In this document: positions 41,874 to 45,138 of the stretch, one piece after another
Position numbering within the stretch: the stretch's first letter is position 1
How the letters are laid out: the number at the start of each line of letters is the position of its first letter
DNA from: JAAYDY01 sp964500225
GTDB lineage: Bacteria; Planctomycetota; Phycisphaerae; FEN-1346; JAACEH01
Direction of reading: 5' to 3'
NCBI GenBank assembly: GCA_964500225.1
Contig: CAZCOA010000022.1
Span: forward strand, 1-45,138
DNA: 45,138 bases
The notes under the pieces: generated by a model
What the model saw: only the letters and a program-made list of their open reading frames with translations
Database searches by the model: none
Told to the model about the DNA's origin: nothing
Program-made: the position numbers and the translations under genes

Positions 41874-43952
41874 GTGACGCTTCGAATCGAGGATAAGGTC
41901 CAGTTTGTCAAAGGCGTGGGGCCCGTCCGGGCCGAACTGTTCCGACGCCTGGATGTCGAAACGGTCCGCGACCTTCTCTACCTGTTTCCGCGCGAATACG
42001 AAGAACCGACCGAAGTCTGCCCAATCAGCCAACTTCAGGACGGCCACAAACACACCATCGTGGCCCGCTGCCTGGAAGTCCGCATCGCTCAATGGCGTCA
42101 TGTGGAGGCGGCCTTCGCTGATGATTCCGGAAGTGTCAAAGTCGTCTGGTTCAACGCACCGTACCTACGCAACCAACTCCATCCGGGACGAACCTACCGC
42201 CTGACTGGGCGCACACGGCTCTATCGTCGCCGCCTCCAGATGCAGCACCCCAGCTTCCGGGAGATCGCAGAGGGCGATGAGGAGACCGGCAACCCCTCGA
42301 TTCAGGTGACCTACCCCGCCACCGAGGGTCTCCAGAGCCGCTCCATCGCACGGGCCGTGCAAACGGCGATGGACCAGTGCCTGGGCGAGTTGCCGGAGTT
42401 GTTCACGCCGACGACGCTGAAGCGTCTGGCCATGCCGAGTGCGCGCGCCGCCGTGCGGGAGCTGCACCGGCCGACCAGCATGAAGGCCGTCGCGCGAGCC
42501 CGCCGCCGCATGGCGTTCGAGGAGTTTTTCCTGATGGAACTGGCCGTGGCCCTGCGTCGCCGCAGCATCAAACAGTTCCAGGACGCGCCGCGGCTGGCGG
42601 TCACACCGGCTATCGACGCACACATCCGGCGGCGGTTTCCCTTCGTCCTGACGGCGGCGCAAAACCGGGCGATTGCCGACATTGTTGCGGACATCGGCAC
42701 CAGCACCCCCATGGCGCGCCTCGTCCAGGGCGACGTCGGCAGCGGCAAGACGGTCGTGGCTCTCTATGGAATTCTGGCGGCCGTAGCCAATGAGTGTCAG
42801 GCCGCGATCATGACGCCCACGGAAATCCTCACCGAGCAGCACCTGCGAAGCATCGAGCGGTTCCTGGCCGACTCGCGCGTTCGGTGGCTGCTGCTGAGCG
42901 GTTCCCTGACCGCTGCCGAGCGCAAGAAGGCCCTCGCCCGCATCCGCGACGGCGACGTGGACATCGTCGTCGGCACCCAGGCCCTCATCCAGCAGGACGT
43001 GACGTTCAAGCGTCTGGGCTTTGTCGTCGTGGACGAGCAGCACAAGTTCGGTGTGCTCCAGCGGGCCGAGTCGCGATGGCGCAACGCCGAGAGCGATCAG
43101 CCCCTGCGTCCGCACTACCTCGTCATGACGGCCACACCGATCCCTCGAACGCTGGCCCTGACGGTCTTCGGCGACCTGGACATCAGCGTAATCGACGAGT
43201 TGCCCCCCGGCCGGCGACCGGTGCGGACGGCATGGGTGCGACCCAGTGGGCGTCAGGCCATGTACGAGCACATCCGCCAGGAAATCCGCCGCGGGCGCCA
43301 GGCATACGTCGTCTGCCCCCTGGTCGAGGAGAACGACAGGCAGGACATGAAGGCGGCCACCGAAGAGGCCCGCCGGCTACAGAAGGAGGTATTTCCCGAA
43401 TTTCGCGTCGCACTGCTCCACGGCCGCATGGATGCCGACGAGAAGCAGCGCATCATGACCGATTTTCGCACCGGACGCACGCATGTGCTCGTCTCAACAA
43501 TTGTCATTGAAGTGGGCATCGACGTGGAGAACGCCACAACGATGGTCATCGAGCACGCGGAACGGTTCGGGCTGGCGCAGCTCCACCAGCTTCGCGGCCG
43601 CATCGGCCGGGGCCCGCACGAGAGCACCTGCTACCTGGTCGCCCAGCCGACGACGGAGTTTGCCGAGCGTCGCATCGCCGTCATGACCGAGACCAACGAC
43701 GGCTTCCGCATCGCCGAGGAGGATCTGAAACTGCGCGGACCCGGGGAGTTCTTCGGCACGCGGCAACACGGCCTGCCCGAGTTGCGTGTGGGCAATCTCG
43801 TGGAAGACTACGACCTGCTGCAACTGGCCCGTCAGGAGGCCGCGGATGTGGTGCGTCGGGACCCCGATCTGACCCTGCTGGAACACCGCCGTATTCGCGA
43901 CACGTTGATGGCCACCTATGGCCGCAAGATGGAGCTCATCGAAGTGGGCTGA
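41874..43952 (+). CDS. recG: ATP-dependent DNA helicase RecG
   Basis: 692 residues, the usual size. N-terminal wedge/OB domain (~10-240; KGVGPVRAELFRRLDV opening, then the OB block AFADDSGSVKVVWFN). Helicase motifs: GDVGSGKT Walker A, DEQHKFG motif II, TATPIPRT motif III, LHGRMDADEK motif IV, and GRIGRGPHESTCYL motif VI, followed by the conserved C-terminal FFGTRQHGLPEL. Remodels and reverses stalled replication forks and branch-migrates Holliday junctions. GTG at 41874 has GGAGG 8 bases before; an earlier GTG at 41838 has none. Confidence 0.96.
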   Translation: MTLRIEDKVQFVKGVGPVRAELFRRLDVETVRDLLYLFPREYEEPTEVCPISQLQDGHKHTIVARCLEVRIAQWRHVEAAFADDSGSVKVVWFNAPYLRNQLHPGRTYRLTGRTRLYRRRLQMQHPSFREIAEGDEETGNPSIQVTYPATEGLQSRSIARAVQTAMDQCLGELPELFTPTTLKRLAMPSARAAVRELHRPTSMKAVARARRRMAFEEFFLMELAVALRRRSIKQFQDAPRLAVTPAIDAHIRRRFPFVLTAAQNRAIADIVADIGTSTPMARLVQGDVGSGKTVVALYGILAAVANECQAAIMTPTEILTEQHLRSIERFLADSRVRWLLLSGSLTAAERKKALARIRDGDVDIVVGTQALIQQDVTFKRLGFVVVDEQHKFGVLQRAESRWRNAESDQPLRPHYLVMTATPIPRTLALTVFGDLDISVIDELPPGRRPVRTAWVRPSGRQAMYEHIRQEIRRGRQAYVVCPLVEENDRQDMKAATEEARRLQKEVFPEFRVALLHGRMDADEKQRIMTDFRTGRTHVLVSTIVIEVGIDVENATTMVIEHAERFGLAQLHQLRGRIGRGPHESTCYLVAQPTTEFAERRIAVMTETNDGFRIAEEDLKLRGPGEFFGTRQHGLPELRVGNLVEDYDLLQLARQEAADVVRRDPDLTLLEHRRIRDTLMATYGRKMELIEVG

Positions 43953-44044
43953 ACGCCGGGCCGCCACCGCTTGTCTTCACGGAACAACATATCGCCGATC
44001 GCCCTGCCGACAGGATCGCGATGGCAGTTTCCCTTGTGTCGTGT

Positions 44045-44073
44045 TTGACGGCATCCTACGGTGATGGTACAAT
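44045..44073 (+). promoter_or_regulatory. Sigma-70 promoter of ssrA
   Basis: TTGACG, 17-bp spacer, TACAAT; about 38 bases upstream of the mature 5' end. Confidence 0.75.
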
Positions 44074-44111
44074 GATCTATATGAAGCTGGGCACGCGGCC
44101 GCCTGAGTTGT

Positions 44112-44469
44112 GGGGGCGATTGGTTTCGACGGGGCCGAGCGTGTTCGGAGCTTGCGTGGAGGGGTTGCGAGGACGCCCCTTAAAACACCTCGCACCTAAA
44201 CTAAATGCCAACACTGGCATGCGTATGGCCGCCTAGGAATAGGTAGCCCGTCCCCGGGACTTCGCCTGCGTGTTCCGATGGACGCCGACAGCAGGCTGTG
44301 ACGGCCAAGTGTACCTCTGGCGCGGCCGCCGAGACCTAGCAGCGGTTGGGTTCCCAAGGGGCGCGTTGTCTTGCCCGAGGGAATCGAGAGCCTGAAAGGA
44401 CAACTACCCACGTAGACGGCCCGAGCACCCGACATCCGGACGCGGGTTCGATTCCCGCCGCCTCCACCA
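44112..44469 (+). ncRNA. ssrA: tmRNA (ssrA)
   Basis: 358 bases. 5' end GGGGGCGATTGGTTTCGAC is the standard tmRNA start; 5' GGGGGCG pairs with the 3' CGCCTCC to form the acceptor stem (one G-U). The T arm CGCGGGTTCGATTCCCGC is tRNA-like and the CCA tail is encoded. The tag reading frame at 44207-44236 starts at a GCC resume codon just after CTAAAT: Ala-Asn-Thr-Gly-Met-Arg-Met-Ala-Ala, stop TAG. It rescues stalled ribosomes and marks the nascent peptide for ClpXP and similar proteases. Own promoter, monocistronic. Confidence 0.97.
44207..44236 (+). other. tmRNA proteolysis-tag reading frame (ANTGMRMAA)
   Basis: Resume codon GCC at 44207, nine sense codons, TAG at 44234. The tag ends in MAA, in keeping with the xAA end that ClpX recognises, but lacks the YALAA core of the proteobacterial tag. 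Confidence 0.85.
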
Positions 44470-44500
44470 TTTTTTCCTTCTCAGTAGCTCTCTCTGCAAA

Positions 44501-44530
44501 CGAGCCCACCGGCCATCGCCGGCGGGCTCG
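44501..44530 (+). terminator. Hairpin downstream of ssrA
   Basis: CGAGCCC pairs with GGGCTCG, with an inner CCGGC/GCCGG stem after one mismatch. The following GCCCGTTTCT has a short T-run. A T6 run also directly follows the CCA at 44470. Confidence 0.55.
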
Positions 44531-44591
44531 GCCCGTTTCTAGCGGGAATACGCCCCTTTTCGCCGCCTAGCACCCGTGGCCCGCGCCCCGC

Positions 44592-44685
44592 CGCGTGACG
44601 CGGTTCGGCCGCCAGGGGCCCAAGAATGGCCCGAGAGCGTCTCTTCCTCTCTGAATCGCGTGACGCGATGCTATCGCGTCACGCG
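44592..44685. repeat. Three copies of the palindrome CGCGTSACGCG
   Basis: CGCGTGACGCG at 44592-44602 and 44657-44667, and its complement CGCGTCACGCG at 44675-44685. The last two belong to a perfect 14-bp inverted repeat (TCGCGTGACGCGAT at 44656-44669 and ATCGCGTCACGCGA at 44673-44686, 3-base loop). Confidence 0.8.
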
Positions 44686-44765
44686 AGAGGTAATCGCCTG
44701 CCTCTCAAGCGGTTACGCCGATCCGGCCTGCGCGGCGTTTGCGGCGTGGGAAATGGGTGCAATGC

Positions 44766-44870
44766 GGCACTGCAACCCGCGTCATGTGACGTTTGCAGTG
44801 CCAGAACCTGTCATGTGGTCGTCACATGCGTGGCACTGCAAGGACGATTTGGCACTGCAATGGCACTGCC
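44766..44870. repeat. Array of five copies of GGCACTGC(AA), direct and inverted
   Basis: GGCACTGCAA at 44766-44775, 44832-44841 and 44851-44860, its inverse TTGCAGTGCC at 44793-44802, and a partial GGCACTGC at 44862-44869. Interleaved are CATGTGAC at 44783-44790 and its exact reverse complement GTCACATG at 44821-44828. The copy density is far above chance for a 105-bp stretch. Confidence 0.85.
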
Positions 44871-44945
44871 TCGGGAGTGGCAGATAAGGAGGGAGCGACA
44901 GGCGTGGCACCGGTGCCAAAGGGGAAACCGCAGCGGTGTCAGGGG

Positions 44946-45138
44946 CTACTCCTCTACCGCCGGACCATCCGGTTTGCGAATCTGGCGCCGCATCTCGGAT
45001 GCTGCTTCCCAGTAAGGCTTCGACGCCTCGCTGCGCCCCATCTCGTCGAGCAGATAGGCGTAGCGTTCCAGCGTCAAGGCCGGGGTGTTCGATGGTCCCA
45101 CCTTGAGGTAATGGTGAATGGCCAGGGCCTGCTTGTAG
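44946..45138 (-). CDS. TPR-like protein, 3' end only (cut by window edge)
   Basis: The last 63 residues of a longer minus-strand gene, stop TAG at 44946-44948. YKQALAIHHYLKVG and YLLDEMGRSEASKPYWEAASEM have the alternating A/L spacing of tetratricopeptide repeats, so this is probably the C-terminus of a TPR scaffold protein. The rest lies beyond the window. Confidence 0.75.
   Translation of the reverse strand, partial: YKQALAIHHYLKVGPSNTPALTLERYAYLLDEMGRSEASKPYWEAASEMRRQIRKPDGPAVEE

Larger units (their letters stand above)
44470..44945. other. 476-bp non-coding region between ssrA and the TPR-like gene
   Basis: Open frames here (for example 44576-44887 and 44626-45015 plus) read as low-quality Arg/Cys-rich sequence with no recognisable domain, and overlap the repeats; I do not call a gene. 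The stretch holds the hairpin, palindromes and 8-10 bp repeat array listed separately. Confidence 0.6.

Noticed and set aside
44576..45015. Open frames in the region after ssrA
   Set aside because: Arg/Cys-rich, overlapping each other and the repeat array, without domain, ribosome site or integrase motifs.
1..45138. CRISPR array, tRNA or rRNA genes
   Set aside because: No evenly spaced repeats of CRISPR type and no tRNA cloverleaf or rRNA segment seen; only the tmRNA was found.

Overview
The window is GC-rich, densely coded bacterial chromosome with no rRNA, tRNA or CRISPR array. Gene content (a deoxyhypusine-synthase-like enzyme with a fold-III ornithine-type decarboxylase, a cobalamin-dependent ribonucleotide reductase, several large secreted proteins with signal peptides and Pro/Ala-rich tails, a GH2 glycosidase, an inositol-phosphate synthase) suggests a Planctomycetota-like bacterium, perhaps of the Phycisphaerae type. 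That placement is inference from gene content only. Many genes are preceded by a canonical sigma-70 promoter, nearly always with an exact 17-bp spacer, which helps to define transcription units.

Left part (1-13.3 kb): a polyamine pair on the minus strand (decarboxylase then DHS-like synthase), an HDOD-GGDEF signalling protein, two small proteins of unknown function, scpA, a class II ribonucleotide reductase, a small Cys4 protein, a methyltransferase-RidA operon, thioredoxin, a stand-alone trpC, and a YjbQ-CPBP protease pair.

Middle (13.3-27 kb): all minus strand, dominated by two oligopeptide-type ABC importers. The promoter-distal one (substrate-binding protein, DppB, an unusually large DppC, DppD, DppF and then a secreted protein) is complete. 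The other (secreted helical protein, substrate-binding protein, DppB, DppC) has no ATPases of its own and could share DppD/DppF. Both binding proteins look membrane-anchored by an N-terminal helix.

Right part (27-45 kb): a secreted thioredoxin-fold protein, a decayed IS3-type insertion sequence, a GH2 glycoside hydrolase, a flavodoxin, a short coiled-coil protein with a clear terminator, the MrfA helicase/MrfB exonuclease DNA-repair pair, a secreted protein, a divergent myo-inositol-phosphate synthase plus CDP-alcohol phosphatidyltransferase (inositol phospholipid synthesis), a LysM lipoprotein, recG and the tmRNA gene ssrA (predicted tag ANTGMRMAA). Downstream of ssrA lies about 475 bp of non-coding DNA filled with short direct and inverted repeats, then the 3' end of a TPR-like gene running off the window.

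No wholly new system is proven here. The points most worth a second look are the repeat array beside ssrA, the DppC protein with about six extra membrane helices, and the inositol-lipid gene pair.
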